From assembly GCA_964451785.1 (NCBI GenBank), contig CAYVJG010000009.1:21934-85933 (forward strand): a DNA stretch of 64,000 nucleotides, given 5' to 3'. This document shows positions 33,901 to 42,172 of this stretch, piece by piece. The position numbers and the translations under genes were made by a program. The stretch is from JAJYSO01 sp964451785 (GTDB taxonomy: Bacteria; Bacteroidota; Bacteroidia; Flavobacteriales; Flavobacteriaceae). Below the pieces are notes generated by a model. That model worked only from the letters and a program-made list of their open reading frames with translations. It searched no databases and was not told the origin of the DNA. The first letter of the stretch is position 1. The number at the start of each line of letters is the position of its first letter.

Positions 33901-34076
33901 AAATCGGTAGTAGTTCCTTTCTCTTGTCCTTTAATGATTACATACACTCCGGGTAAAGGGAGGCTGTTAGGGTCGGTAACGGTTCCGGTGATGGTTTGCA
34001 CCTGAGCCTGAGCAAAACTTACGGTACACAGGAAGCCTATGAGGAGTAAGAATTTGCTTTTGATGAGTATATTCAT
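30912..34076 (-). CDS. SusC/RagA family TonB-linked outer membrane transporter
   Basis: This 1054-residue protein has a signal peptide (ending SFAQAQ), a carboxypeptidase-regulatory-like domain (ITGTVTDPNSLPLPGVYVIIKG), the TonB-box region ending LDEVVVVGYGTQKK, a plug domain with SIRGYTGLG-type motifs (INIRGY; DIKSISVIKDAAAAAIYGS), and a 22-strand barrel to the C-terminal VGVNVTF. It imports oligosaccharides across the outer membrane with SusD and the TonB-ExbBD energy system. First gene of the three-gene minus-strand operon; a TACATTTG box lies at 34138-34145. Confidence 0.96.
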   Translation of the reverse strand: MNILIKSKFLLLIGFLCTVSFAQAQVQTITGTVTDPNSLPLPGVYVIIKGQEKGTTTDFNGNYSIEATQGDILQFSYVGFSTQEATVGSSATINIVLQQSTQLDEVVVVGYGTQKKVNATGAVATIGNDILKDRPMTRLTEGLQGAVANLNISTNYGGGAPNATQSINIRGYTGLGSTSQGPLVVIDGVQGGDINALNPSDIKSISVIKDAAAAAIYGSSAPYGVILITTKRGEKGKMRITYNSTLTFNTPMGMPEMMNSLDHALLYNEASRHAGGADIFSQETINRIKLYQAGILKTETQASPDSDTWLYWGGANANNDWFDIFYKDVQLVQQHNLSISGGSEKTQYYVGLGYNNHPGMLKYGDDVYKRYNIRANIASQVNDWLKVGIRTYYSKETYDAPWSGGGRTGSNWMHQIARKWPSIPVYTPATPNAPKHYAEVSDIGFMEEGGRHIEDWDKPVLTGEVILTPLKGLTATMNYTYEADISNTSDHIKTVYYPQPSGTLSPIDYTYPNQFSRSALFNKHYIFNAFASYQTHVKKHNFKLLVGYVNELYDNLSFNGGNKNLYTDNVPSISTTYGKSPYISDSKNQLATEGVFGRFNYNYKEKYLLELTGRYDGTSRFLADTRWKFYPGVSAGWNIDKEIFWEDLNVDQYVNAFKLRASYGRLGDQGSIGSWYPFHPTLGTTQPTGTNWYFEDGREAQTSAPGLTNPYITWVTTSTLDFGADISAFDNRLAITFDWYKRSAKDYLGPARDFPAVLGTNPPQENSAAIETKGFELSVTWKGQIGDLSYTLRGNLSNYRGYVTEYPNDLGLLSNWRAGQRMGDIYGYTTVGYFQSDADVANAPDQSKIYSKWGPGDIQYADINGDGKIDWGKNTEEDMGDLSVIGNTTPQYQFGFYGSAQWKNLDFSFFIQGVGKRDFFPGSGLNYFWGITGNQWQSSVFQTQADRWTPSNPNGYFPKFYMSGENSKNLQTQTKYLQNAAYVRLKNIQIGYTLPSDILDVIGVKKFRVFVMADNILTLSPLSEHTNIDPELFFSDMKIYPMQRGYSVGVNVTF

Positions 34077-34137
34077 AAATGAAAGATTGAGAGGTTAGGT
34101 TAATAATTAAAAGTTAAGTTTAGTAAATCTTTGAAGT

Positions 34138-34145
34138 CAAATGTA
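34138..34145 (-). promoter_or_regulatory. -7 promoter box for the susCD operon
   Basis: Minus-strand TACATTTG, an exact TAnnTTTG match 61 bases upstream of the SusC ATG. The rest of the 535-base gap 34077-34611 is AT-rich and shows nothing else that I can support. Confidence 0.45.
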
Positions 34146-34611
34146 AACAAAAATTAAAAAAAATTAAAATATTTAGGAAAAATAAATGTTAAATGTGCGG
34201 TTATACTGTATTGGTAGAGGGGGGCATCTCTTGTGAATTGCAGTGTTTTAGTAGTGTTTGAAAGGAATTAGTTAAGCTTAATTTTTTAATTGGCTGCTAT
34301 AGTAGGTGAAGATGATATTGCTTAACTGATGTTAATGAGATGCTTGTTTTTTTCGGGTTGTTTCAACTTGTTTTTAATGCAAAAAAGGTGTATGTTAGCT
34401 TGTTGTTGAACTATTATCTCTATAAGAACTTTCCTTATAGAATCACTAAACATCTATATATAGAATATGTCTTTATTTTACCTGTCATCAACAGGTGTAT
34501 GAATGGCAAAACTATGGTAAGGCTATTTAAAAGTGAAGAATGATGGCTTTAAATGAGGTGTTAGTCGATAGTGTTTCTTTAAAAAAGAATTTAAATATAA
34601 AAACTTAAACT

Positions 34612-35301
34612 ATGCAAAACGGACAACCTACTAAGATTTGGAATCAGATTAAAGCGAATGACAGTTGGGCGCTTTTTAAAATAATGAGTGAATTTGTACA
34701 CGGCTATGAAAGTATGAGTCGTATTGGACCTTGTGTAACCATTTTTGGGTCGGCGCGTACTAAACCTGAAGATAAATACTACAAATTGGCTACCGAAGTT
34801 GCCGAAAAGATTTCACATCACGGCTATGGAATTATCACCGGAGGAGGTCCGGGGATTATGGAAGCAGGAAATAAAGGGGCTCATAAAGCTGGCGGAACTT
34901 CTGTAGGTTTAAATATCGAACTGCCTTTTGAGCAACACGACAATCCATATATTGATCCGGATAAGAATTTAAATTTTGATTATTTCTTTGTTCGTAAGGT
35001 GATGTTTGTAAAATATTCGCAAGGCTTTGTGGTCATGCCGGGTGGTTTTGGGACACTTGATGAGTTGTTTGAGGCGGTAACTTTAATTCAAACCCACAAA
35101 ATTGATCGCTTTCCTATTATCTTAGTCGGTACTGAATTTTGGGGTGGCTTGATTGATTGGGTCAAATCCACTTTGCTGGAAAAATTTAATAATATTAGCC
35201 CTAAAGATACAGATTTACTACAGGTTGTCGATACTGCTGACGAAGTGGTAGATATTTTGAATGACTTTTATAAAGAATATAATCTCAGTCCTAATTTTTA
35301 A
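34612..35301 (+). CDS. LOG family protein (TIGR00730, nucleotide phosphoribohydrolase-like)
   Basis: This 229-residue protein has the Rossmann-like fold signatures of the LOG/lysine-decarboxylase-like family: TIFGSARTKPEDKYY, IITGGGPGIMEAGNKGAHKAGG and the PGGxGTxxE motif in VMPGGFGTLDELFEAVTLIQ. Members hydrolyse nucleoside 5'-monophosphates to free base and ribose 5-phosphate (cytokinin-activating type in plants), and are often misnamed lysine decarboxylase. Cytosolic. It stands alone; the physiological role in this organism is not known. Confidence 0.9.
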   Translation: MQNGQPTKIWNQIKANDSWALFKIMSEFVHGYESMSRIGPCVTIFGSARTKPEDKYYKLATEVAEKISHHGYGIITGGGPGIMEAGNKGAHKAGGTSVGLNIELPFEQHDNPYIDPDKNLNFDYFFVRKVMFVKYSQGFVVMPGGFGTLDELFEAVTLIQTHKIDRFPIILVGTEFWGGLIDWVKSTLLEKFNNISPKDTDLLQVVDTADEVVDILNDFYKEYNLSPNF

Positions 35302-35444
35302 AAACGTCAAATTAAAATTATGCCTTGAACCTTCTGTTTAAAGGAGTGTTGAGGTATTTTTAAGTTAAGATTGCTAAAAAATAATTCTTAATTTTAGGAT
35401 AAAATATTTTTTTTTATAATCTTTACTGCGGTTATTGTAAGAAT

Positions 35445-38321
35445 ATGATTGGAGTTCAGGATTGTAAAATAAGGCATAAATATAAAGCATTCATAAGCCA
35501 GTATTGTGGTCTTTGGGTGTTTTTTTTATGGGGCGGATTTTCGGCACATGCTCAAATTACCATTGATGCTGAGGTTTTGTTTAGTCCGGTGACAAGAACC
35601 TTGACTGTAGAGCAGAGGTTGACTTATCAAAATACAAGCTCAGATACCCTTAATACGCTATACTTTCGTGATTGGCTCAATGCGTTTAATGAAAAACAAT
35701 CGCCTTTAGGACAGCGTTTTGCGTCGCAATTCAGTAAGCAGTTTCACTTTTCTAATACTGATGAACGCGGGGGGACGCACTTAGATTTTATACGCACTCA
35801 TACTGGTAATTTGCTATTATGGCAGCGTCCCAAAGAGAATCCGGATTGGATTAAGATAGAGTTGGATACTCCCATGTTGCCCAATGAAACACGACAATTT
35901 CAGTTGCGCTATACCACACGTATTCCTTTGGCTTCTTTTACGGGTTATGGCCGTCAAGCAGATGGGCAATACGATTTGCGCTATTGGTTAATTTCTCCTG
36001 TGGTTTATAAAAAGGGATGGATGGTTTACAGCAATCAGGATTTAAATGACAGTTATTTGCCGCCGATGCAGGTTAATATAAGCATTGATTATCCACAAAA
36101 CTACAAGTTGTATTCAGGACTCAATCAACGCGAATTAACAGATAAATTTTATCAAAATCGTACGCAACTATCTGGTGTTGAACGCTCTGATTTTCAAATG
36201 GTGCTAACAGCTGTTGATACCTTTGATGTTTTTGAACTCAACGATTTAAAAATTGTAAGCCAACTTTCTTCTAAAGCCTTGTCAAAAGAAGCAAGACAAG
36301 TCAGTGCTGAGCGCATTACAAATTTTTTAAAAGAGCGTTTGGGAGTATATCCGTTTAAGAAAATCTTGTTGACACAAGCGGATTATAAGAGTAGCCCGGT
36401 ATATGGGTTAAATCAACTCCCTGATTTTTTACGCCCTTTCTCAGATGAATTTCAATTCGATATGAAATTGTTAAAAACAATGGCGCGGAAATATATTAAA
36501 AACAGTATGCTTGTCAATCCGCGTCAAGACGCTTGGATTACTCAAGCTATTGTGATTGATTTGATGATGGACTATGTCAATCGGTATTATCCTGAAACGC
36601 ATCTCATAGGAAAGTTGAGCAAGTTGATAGGACTACGTTGGTCTCATTTGGCTGAATTGCCATTTAATTATCGCTATTCCTTTTTGTTTATGAATATGAA
36701 TCGCGCTAATCTCGATCAACCTTTAGCTATGCCTCAAGATTCGTTAATTCGATTTAACCAAGAAATAGCTAATCCGTTTAAAGCAGGCTTAGGCTTTGCT
36801 TATCTAGAAGATTATATAGGGGCGGCGAATTTGCATCGGGCGATTCAACTTTATTTTCAGCAGTATAAGTTGAGGTCTTCAACGCCAGACGATTTTAAAA
36901 CCATTCTCCAAGCACAAACGGATAAGCCTATAAATTGGTTTTTTGAGCAATTTGTAGCTACTAATTACCGTATTGATTATACCATAGATGCTGTAACTAA
37001 GATAAGTGCAGACAGCTTAGAGGTTGTGGTAAAATCAAAAACGCCGGCGCGTATGCCTATCTCGTTATACGGCTTAAATCGCGATGATCAAATTGTGGCT
37101 AAATATTGGCTCAATCCTCAAGGCAAGTATTCAAAAATCCGAATTCCCTCGCATCACCTCAGGCGATTAGTTTTAAATTATGAAGGTGTGATTCCAGAAA
37201 TTAATCGGCGCAATAACACTAAAAACTTACAGGGAATTTTTAATAAACCTTTGCAATTGCGCTTGTTTAAAGATTTTGAAGATCCCAATTACACGCAATT
37301 TTTTGTCATGCCTGAATTTGCTTACGACCTTTATGACGGCTTAACAATCGGAACGCGAGTATCTAATGAAGCGGTGCTCCCAAAACCCTTTAAATATCAT
37401 ATTACTCCTCAATATGGGTTGCGTAGTAAAGCATTAATTGGTAAGCTATCATTGCAGTATAAAGATCAATACCGCAATCGTAATTTAGAATCTGCAACTT
37501 ATGGATTTAGTGGTAATCGCTATTCGTATGCACATGATTTATTCTATTACCGCTTTTCGCCCTATGTTATTTTTAAATGGCGCCATCGTGATTTGCGCAA
37601 TCGTGAGCGTCAATATTTAACCTTGCGCAATGTCAGTGTTTTACGTGATCAATCTGCCTTAACAGATGTCAGTGATTCGCCTGATTACAGTGTGTTTGAT
37701 TTGCAATATACCTACAGCAATAGTAGTTTGATCAGTACATACGCTTCAACTGTTGATTATCAACTGGCAGAAAATTTTAGCAAGCTGGCATTGACCGCTA
37801 AATACCGCAAGTTGTTTTTGAATAACTGGCAAATTGAATTTCGCTTGTTTGCGGGCATATTTTTGTTTAATCACACCAATCCCGATTCTCACTATTTTAG
37901 TTTTGCCCTTGATCGCCCAAGTGATTATTTATTCGATTATAACTATTATGGGCGCAGTGAAGATAGCGGCTTGTTTAGTCAACAATTTATAGAATCAGAA
38001 GGCGGGTTTAAATCAAAACTCGAACCTGCATTTGCCAACCGCTGGTTGACTACGCTTAATGTGAATGCTTCACTCTGGCGTGATGTGCTGTTTCTTTATG
38101 GCGATGTGGGGCTGATTAAAAATCACGGCGTTCCGGTACAATTTAGATATGACTCTGGGGTGCGCCTGAGTTTGGTTCAAAATTATTTCGAACTCTTTTT
38201 TCCTGTGTATTCCAGTTTAGGGTGGGAAGTGAGCATGCCTAATTATGAGCAGCGCATTCGATTTATTGTTACCCTTGATTTTAATACCCTGATGGGCTTG
38301 TTTAAGCGCAGTTATTATTAA
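35445..38321 (+). CDS. M1-peptidase-like protein with degenerate active site and C-terminal barrel
   Basis: This 958-residue protein has a signal peptide (GLWVFFLWGGFSAHAQ). Residues ~38-270 look like the M1 aminopeptidase N-terminal beta-saddle (VEQRLTYQNTSSDTLNTLYFRDW). The helical domain follows at ~280-500, but where M1 enzymes have HExxH and a following Glu, this one reads MARKYIKNS (from residue 346) and WITQAIVIDLMMDY, so no zinc site is seen. Residues ~600-958 are rich in amphipathic strands ending IRFIVTLDFNTLMGLFKRSYY, consistent with an outer-membrane barrel. Probably a non-enzymatic, outer-membrane-tethered protein; function unknown. Confidence 0.7.
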   Translation: MIGVQDCKIRHKYKAFISQYCGLWVFFLWGGFSAHAQITIDAEVLFSPVTRTLTVEQRLTYQNTSSDTLNTLYFRDWLNAFNEKQSPLGQRFASQFSKQFHFSNTDERGGTHLDFIRTHTGNLLLWQRPKENPDWIKIELDTPMLPNETRQFQLRYTTRIPLASFTGYGRQADGQYDLRYWLISPVVYKKGWMVYSNQDLNDSYLPPMQVNISIDYPQNYKLYSGLNQRELTDKFYQNRTQLSGVERSDFQMVLTAVDTFDVFELNDLKIVSQLSSKALSKEARQVSAERITNFLKERLGVYPFKKILLTQADYKSSPVYGLNQLPDFLRPFSDEFQFDMKLLKTMARKYIKNSMLVNPRQDAWITQAIVIDLMMDYVNRYYPETHLIGKLSKLIGLRWSHLAELPFNYRYSFLFMNMNRANLDQPLAMPQDSLIRFNQEIANPFKAGLGFAYLEDYIGAANLHRAIQLYFQQYKLRSSTPDDFKTILQAQTDKPINWFFEQFVATNYRIDYTIDAVTKISADSLEVVVKSKTPARMPISLYGLNRDDQIVAKYWLNPQGKYSKIRIPSHHLRRLVLNYEGVIPEINRRNNTKNLQGIFNKPLQLRLFKDFEDPNYTQFFVMPEFAYDLYDGLTIGTRVSNEAVLPKPFKYHITPQYGLRSKALIGKLSLQYKDQYRNRNLESATYGFSGNRYSYAHDLFYYRFSPYVIFKWRHRDLRNRERQYLTLRNVSVLRDQSALTDVSDSPDYSVFDLQYTYSNSSLISTYASTVDYQLAENFSKLALTAKYRKLFLNNWQIEFRLFAGIFLFNHTNPDSHYFSFALDRPSDYLFDYNYYGRSEDSGLFSQQFIESEGGFKSKLEPAFANRWLTTLNVNASLWRDVLFLYGDVGLIKNHGVPVQFRYDSGVRLSLVQNYFELFFPVYSSLGWEVSMPNYEQRIRFIVTLDFNTLMGLFKRSYY

Positions 38322-38357
38322 TGTATATTTTATACTAAAAATACGCCCTAAGGATAG

Positions 38358-38365
38358 TATCTTTA
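38358..38365 (+). promoter_or_regulatory. -7 promoter box for aroQ
   Basis: TATCTTTA, one mismatch to TAnnTTTG, 21 bases before the aroQ ATG. Confidence 0.45.
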
Positions 38366-38386
38366 CGCAAAAAAGAAATTCATCTT

Positions 38387-38812
38387 ATGGAGTTGTTAAT
38401 CGTTAATGGACCTAATTTAAATTTGTTAGGAACGCGTGAACCTGAAATATATGGCACTCAAACTTTTGAAGCTTATTTAGAAGGGCTTCAAAAACGATTT
38501 GCCCCCGTTAAATTAACTCACTTTCAGTCTAATTATGAAGGCGATTTAATTTCGGCTATCCAGCAAGCTGATGTGCATTATGACGGTGTGATTTTAAATG
38601 CCGCTGCTTATACACACACTTCTGTTGCTATAGCTGACGCTGTTAAAGCTATCGCAATACCTGTTGTTGAAGTTCATATTTCAAATGTCTTTCAACGTGA
38701 AAAATTTCGACATCACTCTTATTTGTCGCCTAATGTCAAAGGCGTGATAGCCGGATTTGGATTAAAAAGTTACGATTTAGCCATTAAAAGTTTTATTAAA
38801 AATGAAGACTAA
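38387..38812 (+). CDS. aroQ: 3-dehydroquinate dehydratase, type II
   Basis: This 141-residue protein is of normal type II length. It has the start LLIVNGPNLNLLGTREPEIYGTQTFE (with the catalytic tyrosine in the flexible lid), QSNYEGDLISAIQ, NAAAYTHTSVAIADA and the VEVHISNVFQREKFRHHS motif with the active-site histidine. It dehydrates 3-dehydroquinate to 3-dehydroshikimate in the shikimate pathway; the dodecamer is cytosolic. It overlaps the next gene by 11 bases. Confidence 0.96.
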   Translation: MELLIVNGPNLNLLGTREPEIYGTQTFEAYLEGLQKRFAPVKLTHFQSNYEGDLISAIQQADVHYDGVILNAAAYTHTSVAIADAVKAIAIPVVEVHISNVFQREKFRHHSYLSPNVKGVIAGFGLKSYDLAIKSFIKNED

Positions 38813-39530
38813 AGCCTTTCTCAATTGGAGTAGTGGTAAAGATGCTATGATGGCTTTACACAGTTTGCATAACTCGCCCGAAATTTCAATTGAAAAATTA
38901 GTCACAACGCTCAATGCTGATTTTAGGCGGGTGTCTATGCACGGTGTTCGCGCTGAGCTTTTAGAGCAACAAGCTTTATGTTTAGGCCTGCCTTTACATA
39001 GTATTCAATTAGGGCATCAAGCTTCACTTGAGCATTATAATCAATGTATGCTAAAACACCTGAAACAGTTGAAAGCAGAAGGGTTTACACATAGTGTGTT
39101 TGGAGATATTTTATTAGAAGATTTGAAGAAATATCGCGAAGAGCAATTACAGAAAGTAGCTATTCAAGCTATTTTTCCATTGTGGAAACGCGATACGCGT
39201 CAGTTGGTCACTGAATTGATTGAGTTAGGCTATAAAGCACGCGTAGTTTGTGTAAATGCTAAATTGCTAGACAAAAGCTTTTGTGGACGTTTGATTGATA
39301 AACAATTTATTGATGATTTGCCAAAAGATGTAGATCCTTGTGGCGAGAATGGCGAGTTTCACAGCTTTGTGTTTGACGGCCCTCTGTTTAAGCAACCAGT
39401 GACTTTTAAACTAGGAGAAACTGTTGCAAGACACTATTCCCCTAATGAATCAGATCAAAAAGATTGTTATACCAAAACACGCGATTGGGATATTGATTTT
39501 TGGTTTACAGATTTATTGCCTTTAGAGTAG
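38802..39530 (+). CDS. Dph6-related PP-loop ATP pyrophosphatase
   Basis: This 242-residue protein opens with NWSSGKDAMMALH, the PP-loop (SGGKD-type) of adenine-nucleotide alpha hydrolases, and carries ILLEDLKKYREEQL and DPCGENGEFHSFVFDGPLF, hallmarks of the diphthine-ammonia ligase (Dph6/MJ0570) family. Bacteria do not make diphthamide, so the substrate is something else, presumably an ATP-dependent amidation or similar ligation. It overlaps the end of aroQ and precedes the CDF transporter by 31 bases. Confidence 0.82.
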   Translation: MKTKAFLNWSSGKDAMMALHSLHNSPEISIEKLVTTLNADFRRVSMHGVRAELLEQQALCLGLPLHSIQLGHQASLEHYNQCMLKHLKQLKAEGFTHSVFGDILLEDLKKYREEQLQKVAIQAIFPLWKRDTRQLVTELIELGYKARVVCVNAKLLDKSFCGRLIDKQFIDDLPKDVDPCGENGEFHSFVFDGPLFKQPVTFKLGETVARHYSPNESDQKDCYTKTRDWDIDFWFTDLLPLE

Positions 39531-39561
39531 TTTTGATAATATTTTTTTTAAATGCTGTATA

Positions 39562-40461
39562 ATGAGTGACGGAGAAAAAGCTGTAAAAACGACTTATTTT
39601 AGTATTATAGGAAATACTGCATTAGCTTTAATTAAGGGAGTAGCTGGTGTGTTGGGAAATTCTTATGCTTTGATTGCCGATGCTATCGAGTCAACCACTG
39701 ATATTTTTTCATCACTTTTTGTGCTCCTAGGATTGCGTTATGCTAACAAACCAGCCGATAAAAACCACCCTTATGGACACGGTAGGGTAGAGCCACTTAT
39801 CACCTTTGTGGTCGTGGTATTTTTGATTACTTCGGCCACCATTATTGCTTATGAAAGTATTCAGCATATCCGTACGCCTCACAAATTACCCGAGCCTTGG
39901 ACCTTGTATATTTTAGGAGGAATTATTCTCTGGAAAGAATGGTCTTATCGAGTCGTTTTAAAAAAGAGTAAAGAAACCAACAGCATAGCCTTGCGAGCAG
40001 ATGCTTGGCACCACCGTAGCGATGCTATTACTTCAGTAACTGCTTTTATAGGAATTTCAATTGCTTTGTTTTTTGGTAAAGGTTATGAAACAGCCGATGA
40101 TTGGGCAGCTTTGATTGCATCGGCGGTTATATTTTATAACAGTTACCGCATTTTTCGCCCTGCTTTAGGCGAATTGATGGATGAACAGAATTACGAAAAT
40201 CTTATTGAACAAATAAGAACTGTAGCGCTGACGGTTAATGGTGTTTTAGCAACTGAAAAATGTTATGTGCGCAAATCAGGAATGTATTACCATATCGATT
40301 TACACGCGGTGGTTAACGGCAATTTGTCGGTCAGTGAAGGCCATGAAATAGCACATCGCCTCAAAGATGAATTGATGCGTAAAGTGCCACATTTGATTAA
40401 TGTGTTAGTGCATATCGAGCCACATACTTTACTAGAAGACAATTTGAATGAAAATGATTAA
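39562..40461 (+). CDS. Cation diffusion facilitator (CDF) family transporter
   Basis: This 299-residue protein has six predicted transmembrane helices and the CDF metal sites DAIESTTD (helix 2; HxxxD or DxxxD type) and ADAWHHRSDAITS (helix 5). The signature NKPADKNHPYGHGRVEPL lies in the first cytosolic loop. A C-terminal cytosolic ferredoxin-like domain (from about residue 215) senses metal. CDF transporters export divalent cations such as Zn2+, Fe2+ or Mn2+ by proton exchange; the metal cannot be assigned. It converges on the small gene at 40464. Confidence 0.93.
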   Translation: MSDGEKAVKTTYFSIIGNTALALIKGVAGVLGNSYALIADAIESTTDIFSSLFVLLGLRYANKPADKNHPYGHGRVEPLITFVVVVFLITSATIIAYESIQHIRTPHKLPEPWTLYILGGIILWKEWSYRVVLKKSKETNSIALRADAWHHRSDAITSVTAFIGISIALFFGKGYETADDWAALIASAVIFYNSYRIFRPALGELMDEQNYENLIEQIRTVALTVNGVLATEKCYVRKSGMYYHIDLHAVVNGNLSVSEGHEIAHRLKDELMRKVPHLINVLVHIEPHTLLEDNLNEND

Positions 40462-40463
40462 GC

Positions 40464-40850
40464 TTATTTGGTCAGTAAAGCCTTGATCACAGTAGCTATT
40501 GAATCGACTTCTTTACACTCCTTAATTTGAATTTGTAGGTCTTGTGATTTGTAGGTGCCGTTAATGACATATACACGACACGGGTTATCGCGATCAGTTT
40601 GACTGGCATCAAAATCGACATTTCCTTGACGCAATAATTTTCCAATGGCAATACTGTCAATTTGATTTTGCGTCATGTAGGTGGCGACTTCCGGACTGTA
40701 ATTAAGGGTTTTAAAGCGAATTTCTTTTAGCACACGGGCATTGGGAAAGTAGGAGCAGGAGGTTTCTTTGCCGCTCAATACAAAAAGTACAATGATAATG
40801 CCAATCCCAAATCCACCTAAATAATAACCAAAACGCTGTATTAATTTCAT
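40464..40850 (-). CDS. Small membrane-anchored protein, DUF4258-like
   Basis: This 128-residue protein has one N-terminal transmembrane helix (FGYYLGGFGIGIIIVLFVLSG) followed by KETSCSYFPNARVLKEIR and a soluble domain with a further Cys pair (NPCRVYVINGTYK; IKECKEV). I recall similar Flavobacteriaceae proteins being labelled DUF4258, often next to alanine dehydrogenase, as here (5 bases downstream of it). Function is unknown. The soluble domain probably faces the periplasm. Confidence 0.6.
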   Translation of the reverse strand: MKLIQRFGYYLGGFGIGIIIVLFVLSGKETSCSYFPNARVLKEIRFKTLNYSPEVATYMTQNQIDSIAIGKLLRQGNVDFDASQTDRDNPCRVYVINGTYKSQDLQIQIKECKEVDSIATVIKALLTK

Positions 40851-40855
40851 AAAAA

Positions 40856-42052
40856 TCAGAAAATTAAAAGATTGATGTCTCTATAAGTCAAATTGAACCA
40901 ATCTGCTACAGCTTTATTGGTCAAAATGCCGTGGTAAAAATACAACCCATGGCGCAAACCACGGTCAAATCTTAAGGTATTTTCTAATCCGCCTTGTTCT
41001 CCGATGTGTAAGAGGTAAGGTGTGAAGATATTACTGATGCAAATTGATGATGAACGCGGATAACGCGATGGCAAGTTAGGTACGCCATAATGTACAACAT
41101 CATACTTTTTGATAACAGGATTGTCGTGATCGGTCACCTCTGAAGTCTCAACACAACCACCTGTATCTATGCTGATATCCATAATGACAGCCCCATTTTT
41201 CATAGTTTGCACCATGGCTTCGGTAACAATTATGGGTGAGCGGTGCTGCCCGCGAGCTGAGGCAATAACGATATCAGCGCGCTTTAAAGCTTTCATGAGA
41301 TTTTTAGGCTGAAAAGTAGAGGTGTAAAGTGGGTGATTGATAAACTTTTGAATGCGGCGTAAATTGCTTAACGATTGATCAAATATTTTGGGGGTTGTAC
41401 CTAAGCTGATAGCGGTTTTGGCAGCGTAACAACCCACAGTGCCAGCGCCTAGAATAACAACATTTATAGGTGGTACGCCGGTAATATTTCCAAAAATGAG
41501 CCCTTTTCCATGCGGACTGGCCAATAGTTCAGCCGCTATGAGTACCGATGCTGTACCTGCAATTTCACTTAGAGCTGTAACCACAGGAAAATTGCCCTGA
41601 CTGTCAGTGATATACTCAAAAGCCAGTGCCGTTACACGCTTTTTGGCTAGGGTCTCAAAATAGATTTTGCTTTGGGTTTTAATTTGTAGCGCTGAAATTA
41701 AAATGGTTTGTGGATTCATCATTTTAAGTTCAGCAATAGTTGGGGGCTCAACTTTAAGAATGATGGGGCAAGCAAATACTTTTTCAGGATTGGTAGTTAA
41801 TTCGGCTCCTGCTTCGGCGTAGTCATGATCTGTAAAGTTGGCGTCTTTTCCGGCGCCATTTTCGAGCAAAACACGATGCCCATTAGCGGTGAGTTCTGCC
41901 ACAGCATCTGGGGTTAAGCAAACACGTTTCTCTTGGTAGGAACGTTCTTTAGGAATGCCAATAAACAATTGACCTTTTCGTTTTTTGATTTCCAGTTTTT
42001 CTTCTTGCGGAAGTAATTCGGAATGTGTAAACGGACTGCTTAAGTGTTCCAT
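40856..42052 (-). CDS. ald: Alanine dehydrogenase
   Basis: This 398-residue protein has the N-terminal substrate domain (IGIPKERSYQEKRVCLTPDAVAELTANGHRVLLENGAG) and the NAD-binding domain with VVILGAGTVGCYAAKTAISLG. Later segments IMDISIDTGGCVETSE and NLPSRYPRSSS match Ald/pyridine nucleotide transhydrogenase alpha proteins. It converts L-alanine to pyruvate and ammonia with NAD+. It sits just upstream of the small DUF4258-like gene and probably shares its transcript. The family overlaps with lysine-pathway saccharopine enzymes, but the motifs favour Ald. Confidence 0.85.
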   Translation of the reverse strand: MEHLSSPFTHSELLPQEEKLEIKKRKGQLFIGIPKERSYQEKRVCLTPDAVAELTANGHRVLLENGAGKDANFTDHDYAEAGAELTTNPEKVFACPIILKVEPPTIAELKMMNPQTILISALQIKTQSKIYFETLAKKRVTALAFEYITDSQGNFPVVTALSEIAGTASVLIAAELLASPHGKGLIFGNITGVPPINVVILGAGTVGCYAAKTAISLGTTPKIFDQSLSNLRRIQKFINHPLYTSTFQPKNLMKALKRADIVIASARGQHRSPIIVTEAMVQTMKNGAVIMDISIDTGGCVETSEVTDHDNPVIKKYDVVHYGVPNLPSRYPRSSSICISNIFTPYLLHIGEQGGLENTLRFDRGLRHGLYFYHGILTNKAVADWFNLTYRDINLLIF

Positions 42053-42119
42053 ATCGACTAAAAATAAGTACCAAGTTACGCTATTTTGAGAAGAATATCA
42101 AATTTGACTGCTATAAAAG

Positions 42120-42150
42120 AAAACCCCCAAACGTTTAGCTTGGGGGTTTT
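42120..42150 (-). terminator. Terminator of yidC
   Basis: AAAACCCCCAA (42120-42130) and TTGGGGGTTTT (42140-42150) form a perfect 11-bp stem with a 9-base loop, 23 bases beyond the yidC stop on the minus strand. Confidence 0.85.
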
Positions 42151-42172
42151 GTGTGTATTAAGAAAGCAGAAC

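Noticed and set aside
34340..34543. 67-residue frame in the susC/LOG gap
   Set aside because: AT-rich, hydrophobic-aromatic composition with no motif, no promoter and no recognisable relative; likely a chance frame in AT-rich DNA.
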